NCBI RefSeq assembly: GCF_004786035.1
Contig: NZ_CP035088.1
Coordinates: 5,468,001-5,532,000, forward strand
Direction of reading: 5' to 3'
Length of the DNA stretch: 64,000 nucleotides
DNA from: Pseudomonas viciae
GTDB taxonomy: Bacteria; Pseudomonadota; Gammaproteobacteria; Pseudomonadales; Pseudomonadaceae
Part shown: positions 40,244 through 48,638 of the stretch, piece by piece
Layout: each line of letters opens with the position of its first letter
Numbering within the stretch: position 1 is the first letter of the stretch
The notes under the pieces: model-generated
Databases searched by the model: none
The model's input: only the letters and a program-made list of their open reading frames with translations
What the model was told of the DNA's origin: nothing
Translations under genes and position numbers: made by a program

Positions 40244-41419
40244 ATGACCCGCTCATTACGCATCTTTTACATCGCACTGTTCATGCTGATCCTGACAGCA
40301 CTGGGCATGTGGTCGATGCGCAGCTTCTTCGGCTTCAGCACCAACCCCGACGCGACCGTGCTTAACGGTCGCTGGGCCAAGGCCGTGGAAACTCACTACG
40401 ACGAAGAGTTCCCGATCAAGCGCCTGGGTACCAACATCTGGGCGGCGCTGGACTACAAGCTGTTCAACGAAGGCCGCAAAGGCGTGGTCCTGGGCCGCGA
40501 CCAGTGGCTGTACAGCGACGAGGAGTTCAACCCGATCGTCAATGAAGATTTGAACCTGCAAGGCAACTACGCGCTGGTCGAAGGCGTACGCCAGAAGCTC
40601 AAGGAACAAGGCATCACCCTGGTGATGGCGATCCTGCCGGCCAAGGCGCGCCTGTATCCAGAACACATGGGTGAAGTGAAGCCGTCCAGCATTCACACCA
40701 ACCTCTACCAGGACTTCCACGCTCGCGTGGCGGCAGACAAGATCATCGCCCCTGACCTGCTCGGCCCGCTGCAACAGGCCAAACAGAACGGCCAGCAAGT
40801 GTTCCTGCGCACCGACACCCACTGGACCCCGGAAGGCGCGCAAGTGGCCGCCGAGAACCTGGCCAAAGCCATTGCCGAGAAGACGCCGCTCAACGGTGAG
40901 CCGCAGCGCTTTATCACCACGCCTGCAGAAAAAATCACCCACAAGGGCGACCTGCGCCAGTTCCTGCCGCTGGACCCATTGTTCGAAAACCTGATGCCTG
41001 CCCAGGAGCCACTGGTCAAGCGCAACACCCGCGAAGCCGACGATCAGCCGGCCAGCGATGACGCGTTGTTTGCCGACGCCCAGGTGCCTGTGGCCCTGAT
41101 CGGCACCAGCTACAGCGCCAACCCCAACTGGAACTTCGTCGGTGCACTCAAGCAAGCCCTGCACAGCGACGTCGTGAACTACGCCGAAGACGGCCATGGC
41201 CCGATTCTGCCGATGCTCAGCTACCTCAAGAGCGACGCCTTCAAGAACAGCCCGCCACAGGTGCTGATCTGGGAGTTTCCTGAACGTTATCTGCCCGTGA
41301 ACAACGAAATCGGCGACGCCGACCCGCAGTGGGTCGCAGAGCTCAAACAAGCCGGCGCACGTCAACAAAACGTAGCCGCCAACACCCAATCCGAGACGCC
41401 CGACCGGGCGCAAAACTGA
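40244..41419 (+). CDS. algJ: Alginate O-acetyltransferase AlgJ
   Basis: 391 residues; an uncleaved N-terminal membrane anchor (IFYIALFMLILTALGMW) and a periplasmic SGNH-like acetyltransferase domain related to AlgX but without its carbohydrate-binding module. Asp191/His193 (TDTHW) and Ser289 (GTSYS) match D190/H192/S288 of P. aeruginosa with a one-residue shift. Relays acetyl groups from AlgI. It follows algI by 11 bp. Confidence 0.95.
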   Translation: MTRSLRIFYIALFMLILTALGMWSMRSFFGFSTNPDATVLNGRWAKAVETHYDEEFPIKRLGTNIWAALDYKLFNEGRKGVVLGRDQWLYSDEEFNPIVNEDLNLQGNYALVEGVRQKLKEQGITLVMAILPAKARLYPEHMGEVKPSSIHTNLYQDFHARVAADKIIAPDLLGPLQQAKQNGQQVFLRTDTHWTPEGAQVAAENLAKAIAEKTPLNGEPQRFITTPAEKITHKGDLRQFLPLDPLFENLMPAQEPLVKRNTREADDQPASDDALFADAQVPVALIGTSYSANPNWNFVGALKQALHSDVVNYAEDGHGPILPMLSYLKSDAFKNSPPQVLIWEFPERYLPVNNEIGDADPQWVAELKQAGARQQNVAANTQSETPDRAQN

Positions 41420-41433
41420 AAGAGAGGTCCACC

Positions 41434-42099
41434 ATGACTTTCAACACTACTCCTCGCCGTCTCGCTGCTCGCTCCTTCAAGGCCATTGCCCTCGTCGCCA
41501 GCATGAGCGCCCTTTCCCTGTCGGCCTTTGCAGGTGATTCGGCCCTGTACGGCCCAGTCGCGCCAAAAGGCTCGAGCTTCGTACGTGTCTACAACGCCAG
41601 CAACGCCGAAGTCAGCGCCACCGTTGGCAGCACCAACTTGAGCGACGTGGCTCCGCTGGCCAGCAGTGACTTCAGCTTCATGCCTGGCGGTGACTACAGC
41701 GCCAAGGTCGGCAGCCAGACCGTTCCGGTTAAACTGGCCCCCGATCACTATTACACCCTGGTCAACAACGCCAGCGGCCAGCCTCAGTTGATCGAAGAAC
41801 CACCGTTCAAGAACAAGCAGAAATCCCTGGTCCGTGTGCAGAACCTCACTGACAAGGCACTGACCCTCAAGACCGCCGATGGCAAGACCGAAGTGGTGCC
41901 GAACGTAGCGGCCAAAGGTCGTGGCGAGCGTGAAATCAACCCAGTGAAGGTGACCCTGGCGCTGTTCGAAGGCGACAAGAAAGTCGGCGACCTCAAGCCA
42001 GTGGCCCTGGAACGCGGCGAAGCGGCCGTGCTGTACGTCACAGGCAGTGGCAGCAGCCTGTCGCCAGTATGGGTGAAACGCCCGGCGTCGACCCGCTGA
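41434..42099 (+). CDS. algF: Alginate O-acetylation adaptor AlgF
   Basis: 221-residue periplasmic protein with a signal peptide (cleavage near AFA, residue 33) and two beta-sandwich-like halves (SSFVRVYNASNAEVSATVG; SLVRVQNLTDKALTLKTADG). Needed for acetylation, without enzymatic motifs. The ATG 41434 follows AGAGAGG; an open frame back to 41329 overlaps algJ and is rejected. A REPIN separates it from algA. Confidence 0.95.
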   Translation: MTFNTTPRRLAARSFKAIALVASMSALSLSAFAGDSALYGPVAPKGSSFVRVYNASNAEVSATVGSTNLSDVAPLASSDFSFMPGGDYSAKVGSQTVPVKLAPDHYYTLVNNASGQPQLIEEPPFKNKQKSLVRVQNLTDKALTLKTADGKTEVVPNVAAKGRGEREINPVKVTLALFEGDKKVGDLKPVALERGEAAVLYVTGSGSSLSPVWVKRPASTR

Positions 42100-42127
42100 T
42101 GAATTCGCCTGATTGACGTTGTCCCCC

Positions 42128-42216
42128 TGTGGGAGCGGGCCTGCTCGCGAATACGGTCGCACATTCAACATTGATGTTGGCTGAACCACCGCTTTCGCGA
42201 GCAAGCCCGCTCCCAC
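42128..42216. repeat. REPIN between algF and algA
   Basis: Forward REP CTGTGGGAGCGGGCCTGCTC from about 42127 and inverted partner to 42216, third REPIN inside the operon. Confidence 0.92.
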
Positions 42217-42316
42217 CCTGAATCGGGGTGTCATTCGGGCACGGAACAATAACAAGAGAGTGAAACGACAGAACGCAGTAGCTCTAAAACCATTTCGATT
42301 TGTAGGAGTAACAAAC

Positions 42317-43768
42317 ATGATTCCGGTGATCTTGTCAGGTGGTAGCGGCTCACGTCTTTGGCCGCTTTCGCGCAAGCAATTCCCTAAACAGTTCCTGGCC
42401 CTGACCGGCGAACACACCCTGTTCCAGCAGACCCTCGAGCGCCTGGTGTTCGAAGGCATGGACACGCCGATCGTGGTCTGCAACAAAGACCACCGGTTCA
42501 TCGTCAACGAGCAACTGAGCAATCGCAAACTGGAAGTCCAGCGCATCCTGATGGAACCGTTCGGGCGCAACACCGCGCCGGCCGTGGCGCTGACCGCGAT
42601 GATGCTGGTCAATGAAGGTCGCGACGAGCTGATGCTGGTGCTGCCGGCCGACCACGTGATCGAAGACCAGAAAGCCCTGCAACGCGCCCTGGCCCTGGCC
42701 ACCGTGGCCGCCGAGCGTGGCGAAATGGTGCTGTTCGGCGTACCGGCCACCAAACCGGAAACCGGCTACGGCTACATCAAGTCGACCAACGATGCGCTGC
42801 TGCCTGAAGGTGTGAGCCGCGTCTCGCACTTCGTTGAAAAACCCGACGTCAAGCGCGCCACCGAGTTCGTCAACGCCGGCGGTTACTTCTGGAACAGCGG
42901 CATGTTCCTGTTCCGCGCCAGCCGTTTCCTCGAAGAGCTGAAAAAGCACGACCCGGACATCTACGACACCTGCCTGCTGACCCTGGAGCGCAGTGAGCAG
43001 ACCGCAGACACCATCACCTTCGACGAAGCCACCTTCGCCTGCTGCCCGGACAACTCCATCGACTACGCCGTGATGGAAAAAACCCAACGCGCCTGCGTAG
43101 TGCCGCTGTCGGCTGGCTGGAGCGATGTCGGCTGCTGGGCGTCGCTGTGGGAAGTCAATGAAAAAGACAGTAACGGCAACGTCACCAAAGGCGACGTGGT
43201 CATCCAGGACAGCCGCAACTGCATGATCCACGGCAACGGCAAACTGGTGTCGGTGATCGGCCTGGAAAACATCGTGGTGGTCGAAACCAAGGACGCCATG
43301 ATGATCGCCCACAAGGACAAGGTCCAAGGCGTGAAGCAGATGGTCAACACCCTCAACGCACAGGGCCGTACCGAGACCCAGAACCACTGCGAAGTCTATC
43401 GTCCATGGGGTTCCTATGATTCGGTGGACATGGGCGGTCGCTTCCAGGTCAAGCACATCTCGGTCAAGCCGGGCGCGTGCCTGTCACTGCAGATGCACCA
43501 CCACCGCGCCGAACACTGGATCGTGGTCAGCGGCACCGCCGAAGTGACCTGCGACGAGAACGTGTTCCTGCTCTGCGAAAACCAGTCGACCTACATCCCG
43601 ATCGCATCGGTTCACCGTCTGCGCAACCCGGGCAAGATCCCGCTGGAAATCATCGAAGTGCAGTCCGGCAGCTACCTGGGCGAAGACGACATCGAGCGCT
43701 TCGAGGACATCTACGGTCGTTCCACCCCGGTTGAGCGCGGCGTGTCGGTGAAAACCATCGCGCAGTAA
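42317..43768 (+). CDS. algA: Bifunctional phosphomannose isomerase / GDP-mannose pyrophosphorylase AlgA
   Basis: Cytoplasmic enzyme for the first and third steps to GDP-mannose. 483 residues: N-terminal nucleotidyltransferase domain with GGSGSRLWPLSRKQFPKQFL (8-27) and FVEKP, and a C-terminal cupin isomerase with the metal-binding QMHHHRAEHW. ATG 42317 (MIPVILSGG) follows AGGAG; the frame upstream to 42260 is not conserved. Last gene of the operon, followed by a strong terminator. Confidence 0.96.
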   Translation: MIPVILSGGSGSRLWPLSRKQFPKQFLALTGEHTLFQQTLERLVFEGMDTPIVVCNKDHRFIVNEQLSNRKLEVQRILMEPFGRNTAPAVALTAMMLVNEGRDELMLVLPADHVIEDQKALQRALALATVAAERGEMVLFGVPATKPETGYGYIKSTNDALLPEGVSRVSHFVEKPDVKRATEFVNAGGYFWNSGMFLFRASRFLEELKKHDPDIYDTCLLTLERSEQTADTITFDEATFACCPDNSIDYAVMEKTQRACVVPLSAGWSDVGCWASLWEVNEKDSNGNVTKGDVVIQDSRNCMIHGNGKLVSVIGLENIVVVETKDAMMIAHKDKVQGVKQMVNTLNAQGRTETQNHCEVYRPWGSYDSVDMGGRFQVKHISVKPGACLSLQMHHHRAEHWIVVSGTAEVTCDENVFLLCENQSTYIPIASVHRLRNPGKIPLEIIEVQSGSYLGEDDIERFEDIYGRSTPVERGVSVKTIAQ

Positions 43769-43784
43769 CGATCAGCCACACGAG

Positions 43785-43845
43785 AAGCCCCCATCCAGCC
43801 CACTGCGTCCCCTATCTGCAGTGGGTTGGGTGGGGGCTTTTTTTT
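43785..43845 (+). terminator. Terminator of the alginate operon
   Basis: Long stem formed by AAGCCCCCATCCAGCCCACTGC-type left arm (43785-43806, with small mismatches) and GCAGTGGGTTGGGTGGGGGC right arm, then eight T. Confidence 0.93.
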
Positions 43846-43930
43846 GAGACGCGCCATGGACGAACATCATCGCTTCAACATTGCCGGTTCCCTTAGGTAG
43901 GATGTGCCTACGGTATCGGAGACTTCAACC

Positions 43931-44395
43931 ATGCTTATCGGCGTCTTGCTGGTCATCACCTGGCTCATCCTGTTGTTGCGCTATCCAGCCAAGGCGCTGC
44001 CGGTGTCCCTGGCGGCGTTCATCGGGCTTGGCCTGGTGGCCGCGTGGGTGCTCTGGCAGGAAAACCGTGAAACCCGACAGGTGGAGCGCCTGGAACTGCG
44101 CATCACGTACGCCCCCGAACACTGCCCCGCCGATCGTCCACTGCTGCTGAACATGAACAACGGCAACGACGTGCCGCTGACCGAACTGCATTGGCGGATC
44201 GCCGCTTACGCGCCCGGCGATACCATCAACCTGGCCGACACCCCCTACACAGCGCCCCGCTACCGGGGTCCGGGCGAACTGCAAGCCGGCGCCAGTTGGC
44301 AGGACTGCCTGCCCCTGCCGCCGCTGCGCCCTGGCTATCGCCCGCAAACCCTGGAGTTTCGCGCCGAGCGATTGCAAGGTAGCTTCTCCAACTGA
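43931..44395 (+). CDS. Small inner-membrane protein of unknown function
   Basis: 154 residues. Two hydrophobic segments at the N-terminus (MLIGVLLVITWLILLL and VSLAAFIGLGLVAAWVLW) are followed by a soluble beta-rich domain with three cysteines (HCPADRPLLLNMNNGNDVPL, LQAGASWQDCLPLPPL). GGAG lies 10 bases before ATG 43931; the frame is open from 43904. Similar proteins in pseudomonads are often labelled multidrug transporter, which this architecture does not support. 34 bp before the SDR gene, so possibly co-transcribed. Confidence 0.8.
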   Translation: MLIGVLLVITWLILLLRYPAKALPVSLAAFIGLGLVAAWVLWQENRETRQVERLELRITYAPEHCPADRPLLLNMNNGNDVPLTELHWRIAAYAPGDTINLADTPYTAPRYRGPGELQAGASWQDCLPLPPLRPGYRPQTLEFRAERLQGSFSN

Positions 44396-44429
44396 TTGCC
44401 CTCCTCCCTTTTTGCACAAGGAATGCGCC

Positions 44430-45254
44430 ATGCCCGTCGCGTTGATTACCGGATGTTCCAGCGGCATCGGCCGCGCCCTCGCCGACGCCTTCAAGGCCGC
44501 TGGCTACCAGGTCTGGGCCAGTGCGCGCAAAGTTGAGGACGTGGCAGTGCTCAGCGCTGCCGGGTTCACGGCGGTGCAATTGGACGTGAATGACGGCCAG
44601 GCCCTGGAGCAGTTGAGCGAGCGAATCAACCAGCAACACGGTGGCCTCGATGTGCTGATCAACAATGCCGGCTACGGCGCCATGGGGCCGCTGCTGGACG
44701 GCGGCGTACCGGCCATGCAGCGCCAGTTCGAGACCAACGTATTCGCCCTCGTCGGCGTAACCCGTGCACTGTTTCCGGTGCTGCGCCGGACCAAAGGCCT
44801 GGTGGTGAACATCGGCAGCGTTTCCGGTGTGCTGGTCACCCCGTTTGCCGGCGCCTATTGCGCCTCGAAGGCAGCGGTGCACGCCCTGAGTGATGCGCTG
44901 CGCATGGAACTGGCGCCGTTCGGCATCCGCGTGATGGAAGTCCAACCCGGCGCCATTGCCTCCAGCTTCGCCAAGAATGCCGGCCATGAAGCCGAACAGC
45001 TGATCAGCGAACAATCACCCTGGTGGCCCCTGCGCGACGGCATCCGCGCCCGGGCCAAGGCCTCCCAGGACAAACCAACCCCCGCCAGCGAATTCGCCAC
45101 TGGCCTGCTCAAGGCCGTACAACAACCCAAACCACCGCGCCTGCTGCGCCTGGGCAATGGCAGCCGGGCCTTGCCGTTGATGGCCGGATTGCTGCCCAAG
45201 GGCTTGCTGGAGAAAGGGTTGATGAAGCGGTTTGGCTTGGGTGGGTCACTTTGA
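44430..45254 (+). CDS. Short-chain dehydrogenase/reductase
   Basis: 274 residues, classical SDR: cofactor motif TGCSSGIG (8-15), NNAGYG, catalytic Ser in IGSVSG and YCASK (Tyr-x-x-x-Lys), then PGAIASSF. Substrate is not indicated. AAGGA precedes ATG 44430. Downstream is a single REP at 45296. Confidence 0.92.
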   Translation: MPVALITGCSSGIGRALADAFKAAGYQVWASARKVEDVAVLSAAGFTAVQLDVNDGQALEQLSERINQQHGGLDVLINNAGYGAMGPLLDGGVPAMQRQFETNVFALVGVTRALFPVLRRTKGLVVNIGSVSGVLVTPFAGAYCASKAAVHALSDALRMELAPFGIRVMEVQPGAIASSFAKNAGHEAEQLISEQSPWWPLRDGIRARAKASQDKPTPASEFATGLLKAVQQPKPPRLLRLGNGSRALPLMAGLLPKGLLEKGLMKRFGLGGSL

Positions 45255-45295
45255 TAGCTATGCAGCGATGCGATTGTCGCGGCCACCTCGAAAAC

Positions 45296-45324
45296 TGTGG
45301 GAGCGGGCTTGCTCGCGAAGGCGG
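45296..45324. repeat. REP palindrome (single)
   Basis: TGTGGGAGCGGGCTTGCTCG core followed by CGAAGGCGG, between the convergent SDR and efflux genes. Confidence 0.88.
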
Positions 45325-45362
45325 TGGCACAGTCAACATCAATACTGAAATAACCAGCGATC

Positions 45363-46226
45363 TCAGCGCTCGCCCTGGGGCTCGACCACCACTGTGCAGG
45401 TCATCCCCGCCGCCAGCAGCACACCCTGCGGCACTTCATCAAGATGAATCCGCACCGGCACCCGCTGGGCCAGGCGCACCCAGTTGAAGGTCGGGTTGAC
45501 GTCGGCGATCAGCTCGCGACTTTCGGGGTTGTCGCGGTCGTAGATGCCGCGGGAGATGCTCTCCACATGCCCCTTGAGCATTTCCCCGCTCATGAGCTGC
45601 AACTGCGCCGCATCGCCGATCCGCACCTTGGGCAACTTGGTCTCTTCGAAGAAGCCATAGACCCAGAACGAATTCATGTCCACCACGGCCATTTTCGCCT
45701 CGCCGATGCGCGCATAGTCGCCACGGTGCACGTTGAGGTTAGTGACGTAGCCGTCCACCGCCGCGCGGACTTCGGTGCGCGCAAGGTTCAGCTCGGCCGC
45801 CTCCAGTTGCGCCTGGGCGTTCTGGTAATCGGCCAGGGCCGAGTCGGCGATGTTGCTGGCGTCGTCGCGGTTTTCCCGGGAGATCACCAGGCTGTCCAGG
45901 TCGGCGCGGCGATGGGCGTTGATCTTGCGCATTTCCCAGGTGGCCTTGCGCGACGCCACCAGGGCGCGCGCCTGTTTGACCGCGATGCGGTAATGCTCGG
46001 GGTCGATGCGCAGCAGCAGGTCGCCCTTTCTTACGGTTTGGTTGTCGCGCACCGGCACCTCGACCACCTCGCCACTGACATCGGCAGCGACGTTGATGAT
46101 GTCGGCCCGCACCCGGCCATCGCGGGTCCAGGGGGTGTTCATGTAATGCACCCACAGCGTACGGCCGATCCACAACGCCAAGGCCAGCACCAACAACGTC
46201 GCCAGCAGGCTGAAAAACTTTTTCAT
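45363..46226 (-). CDS. Efflux membrane-fusion protein, AaeA-like
   Basis: 287 residues; one N-terminal membrane helix (LLATLLVLALALWIG) then HlyD-family lipoyl and beta-barrel domains (VAADVSGEVVEVPVRDNQ, LLLRIDPEHY, YVTNLNVHRGDYA). It links the FUSC-type inner-membrane pump encoded upstream to the outer-membrane lipoprotein. E. coli AaeAB exports aromatic carboxylic acids. Last gene of the minus-strand operon. Confidence 0.9.
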   Translation of the reverse strand: MKKFFSLLATLLVLALALWIGRTLWVHYMNTPWTRDGRVRADIINVAADVSGEVVEVPVRDNQTVRKGDLLLRIDPEHYRIAVKQARALVASRKATWEMRKINAHRRADLDSLVISRENRDDASNIADSALADYQNAQAQLEAAELNLARTEVRAAVDGYVTNLNVHRGDYARIGEAKMAVVDMNSFWVYGFFEETKLPKVRIGDAAQLQLMSGEMLKGHVESISRGIYDRDNPESRELIADVNPTFNWVRLAQRVPVRIHLDEVPQGVLLAAGMTCTVVVEPQGER

Positions 46227-46236
46227 CGCATCGATC

Positions 46237-46437
46237 TCAACGGTAGACCGTCAGCGCCAACGCGCCGAACAGGCAGGTAAACAGACTCAGGCGCAGCAAC
46301 GCCGGGTGCCAGAAGAAGCGGTACAGGTCCAGCCCCGACAGGAAGCGATCCAACGCCCAGGCCAGGGCCGCGGCGATGAAGAACATCAAGGTCATGGTGG
46401 GCATGTACACGCCATGGAAGGCGATCTCACGGGGCAT
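46237..46437 (-). CDS. DUF1656 small membrane protein, AaeX-like
   Basis: 66 residues with two hydrophobic helices (TLMFFIAAALAWALD and LLRLSLFTCLFGALALTVY), starting MPREIAFHGVY as in AaeX/DUF1656 proteins. Overlaps the end of the FUSC gene by 11 bases, so translation is probably coupled. Role unknown but always found with AaeAB-type pumps. Confidence 0.88.
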   Translation of the reverse strand: MPREIAFHGVYMPTMTLMFFIAAALAWALDRFLSGLDLYRFFWHPALLRLSLFTCLFGALALTVYR

Positions 46438-48631
46438 GTTCAGGTTCCTGGGACAGCGCTGTGGCATGCGGTATGGCATAGCCGGCCAACGGCGATTGCG
46501 GGTCCAGCAGCGAAGTGCGGATGAAATGCAGGTAGCTTTTCACCCGGCGCAGGGCTGAGGTGTCGAAATGCGGGGCGAAGGGTTCGTCGGTGGCCTGAAC
46601 GCGGCTGATGGCGTGATCCACCGCCACCAACGCGCGCTCCAGATTGCTCTGGCTCGGCAGGCGGAACAGCCGCACCAGCGCCCGCCCCATCACACGGATC
46701 GCCTGGCGCCACGGCTGGCTTTCGGCATAAGCCGGATGCACGGGCAAAATCGCCTGCTCCTTGCGCAACTCGATAATCGCGTGGCCGACCTCCAGCACCA
46801 CGAACATCCAACGCAGCAATCCCCGTTGCACCTGGGGCTGCCCCGCCGCCAGCCCGTAGGCTTGGTGCAGCAAGTCGCGGGTGCCACTTTCAAAGCTCGA
46901 CGCCAGGCCCTTGAGCTTGCCGCTGATGGCAAACACCACTTGTTCGCGCAAATCCTGTTCCAGCCGGCGCCACAACCAGCGGCTATTGGGCGGCAGGATG
47001 ATCGCCCCGGCGGCGGCGCACACCAGCATGCCGAGGATCATCGCGAAGTAGTCGTTGATGAAGGCGTAGGGGTTGTAGACCGTCAGGTTGTCCGGTACCG
47101 AGCCGGTGCTGAAAAAGATCAGCAGCCCCAACCCGACCCCGGCGTATTGCGGTCGCGAACTGAGGAACGAGCCGAGCATGATGACTGGCGCGAGCATCAC
47201 ACAGAGCAGAGGAAAACCGTCGATCAGCGGGAAGATGAAAAACATCTCGACGAAGCCGATCAACGCCCCGAACAACGTGCCGCAGGCCATCTGGAATGCC
47301 ATGCGCTTGGGGTTCGGCGTCGCGGCAGACAGGCCCACCGTGGCCGCGGCGATCATGGTCATGGTCGCGCCGCTTGGCCAGGCCGTGGCGACCCAATAAC
47401 TGCCCAGTACCAACAGGATGAAGGCGGCGCGCAACCCCGAAGCCGCCGCAGCCAACCCATTGGTCTGCGGCACGAACGGTTCGTCCCAACGCTCGCGTTC
47501 GTGCCGATGGTCGGCCAGGGACGCGTGCGTCAAGGCATAGCCGTGCAAGTCGTCGACGAAGCGATAAAGCAATTCGTAGGCGGTGTGGAAGTCCAGTTGC
47601 GCCCCATCACTGGGCGCCGATTCCTGGAACAACGCCCGCAGTCGCCGCACCTGGGCCGGCAACTCAGCCTTGTAGTCGGCCAGCGCCGCCGCCAGACGCG
47701 CCCCATCGGCGTCGGTCAGGGCCCGTGCGCTGAAACCGTCGAGCAATTCAGCCAACGTTTGCAACCCGGGTTTGATGGCGTTCACCACATCATCGGCCGC
47801 ACTGCTGCGCAAGCGCTCCAGCAACTGATGCAAGGCATTGAAACGGGTGGTGATGCCCATGAACTCGCTGTTCAAGCGACTGAGCCGACCATTGCGCCGA
47901 CGCATATGCGGGTCTTCGAACACGGTGACGCTGCGCAGGCTTTCCAGGCCCACCGCTTCGGCAATGAAGCCCACGTTGCGCGCCTCGAAGGTCTCCCGTT
48001 TGCTGCGCCCGCGCAAGCCATCCGTGACGAACAGGGCAAACACCCCAAAGCGCTGGTACAAGGCGTTGCGCATGGCGGCGCTGGCGGTTTGCGGCAGGAT
48101 CGCGGCGCTGACCAGAGTGGCGCAGACAATCCCCAAGGAAATTTCCAACACCCGCCAGACCGCCGCCATGAACGCCCCTTCCGGATGAGCCAGGGCCGGT
48201 AGGCCGATCATCGCCGCGGTGTAGCCGGCCAATACGAAACCATAGGCGCGGAAGTTGCGATAACGCGCGGCACCGGCCGAACAGATGCCGACCCAAATGG
48301 CCAGGCAGCCGAGAAACAGTTCGGTGTTCTGGGCGAACAGAGCGATCAACGCCACCATCACCGCCGAACCCGCCAGGGTGCCGAGGAAACGATAGAAACT
48401 CTTGGCGAACACCTGGCCGCTCTGGGGCTGCATGACGATGAACACGGTGATCATCGCCGTACGCGGTTGCGGCAGTTCCAGACGCATCGCCAGCCACAGC
48501 GTGAGGAACGCGGCGAACAGGACTTTGAAGATGTAGACCCAGGTCACCCCATCGCTGCGGGCCCAGTCGAAGAAACCACGGCGCCATTCGAGGCGGTACA
48601 GCCAGCGTACGGGGGCGAGTAAAGACGTCAC
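46427..48631 (-). CDS. FUSC-family inner-membrane efflux protein, AaeB-like
   Basis: 734 residues with two hydrophobic bundles, roughly residues 30-180 (VYIFKVLFAAFLTLWLAMRL) and 375-520 (AFILLVLGSYWVATAWPSGA), each followed by a cytosolic helical region: the fusaric-acid/aromatic-acid exporter layout. PQPRTAMITVFIVMQPQSGQ is a conserved signature. Works with the AaeX-, AaeA- and OprM-like proteins encoded around it, energised by proton motive force by family analogy. Confidence 0.92.
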   Translation of the reverse strand: MTSLLAPVRWLYRLEWRRGFFDWARSDGVTWVYIFKVLFAAFLTLWLAMRLELPQPRTAMITVFIVMQPQSGQVFAKSFYRFLGTLAGSAVMVALIALFAQNTELFLGCLAIWVGICSAGAARYRNFRAYGFVLAGYTAAMIGLPALAHPEGAFMAAVWRVLEISLGIVCATLVSAAILPQTASAAMRNALYQRFGVFALFVTDGLRGRSKRETFEARNVGFIAEAVGLESLRSVTVFEDPHMRRRNGRLSRLNSEFMGITTRFNALHQLLERLRSSAADDVVNAIKPGLQTLAELLDGFSARALTDADGARLAAALADYKAELPAQVRRLRALFQESAPSDGAQLDFHTAYELLYRFVDDLHGYALTHASLADHRHERERWDEPFVPQTNGLAAAASGLRAAFILLVLGSYWVATAWPSGATMTMIAAATVGLSAATPNPKRMAFQMACGTLFGALIGFVEMFFIFPLIDGFPLLCVMLAPVIMLGSFLSSRPQYAGVGLGLLIFFSTGSVPDNLTVYNPYAFINDYFAMILGMLVCAAAGAIILPPNSRWLWRRLEQDLREQVVFAISGKLKGLASSFESGTRDLLHQAYGLAAGQPQVQRGLLRWMFVVLEVGHAIIELRKEQAILPVHPAYAESQPWRQAIRVMGRALVRLFRLPSQSNLERALVAVDHAISRVQATDEPFAPHFDTSALRRVKSYLHFIRTSLLDPQSPLAGYAIPHATALSQEPEHAP

Positions 48632-48638
48632 AATAGAC

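Noticed and set aside
41329..41433. Upstream extension of the algF frame
   Set aside because: Overlaps the algJ 3' end and precedes the AGAGAGG ribosome site; the signal peptide starts at 41434.
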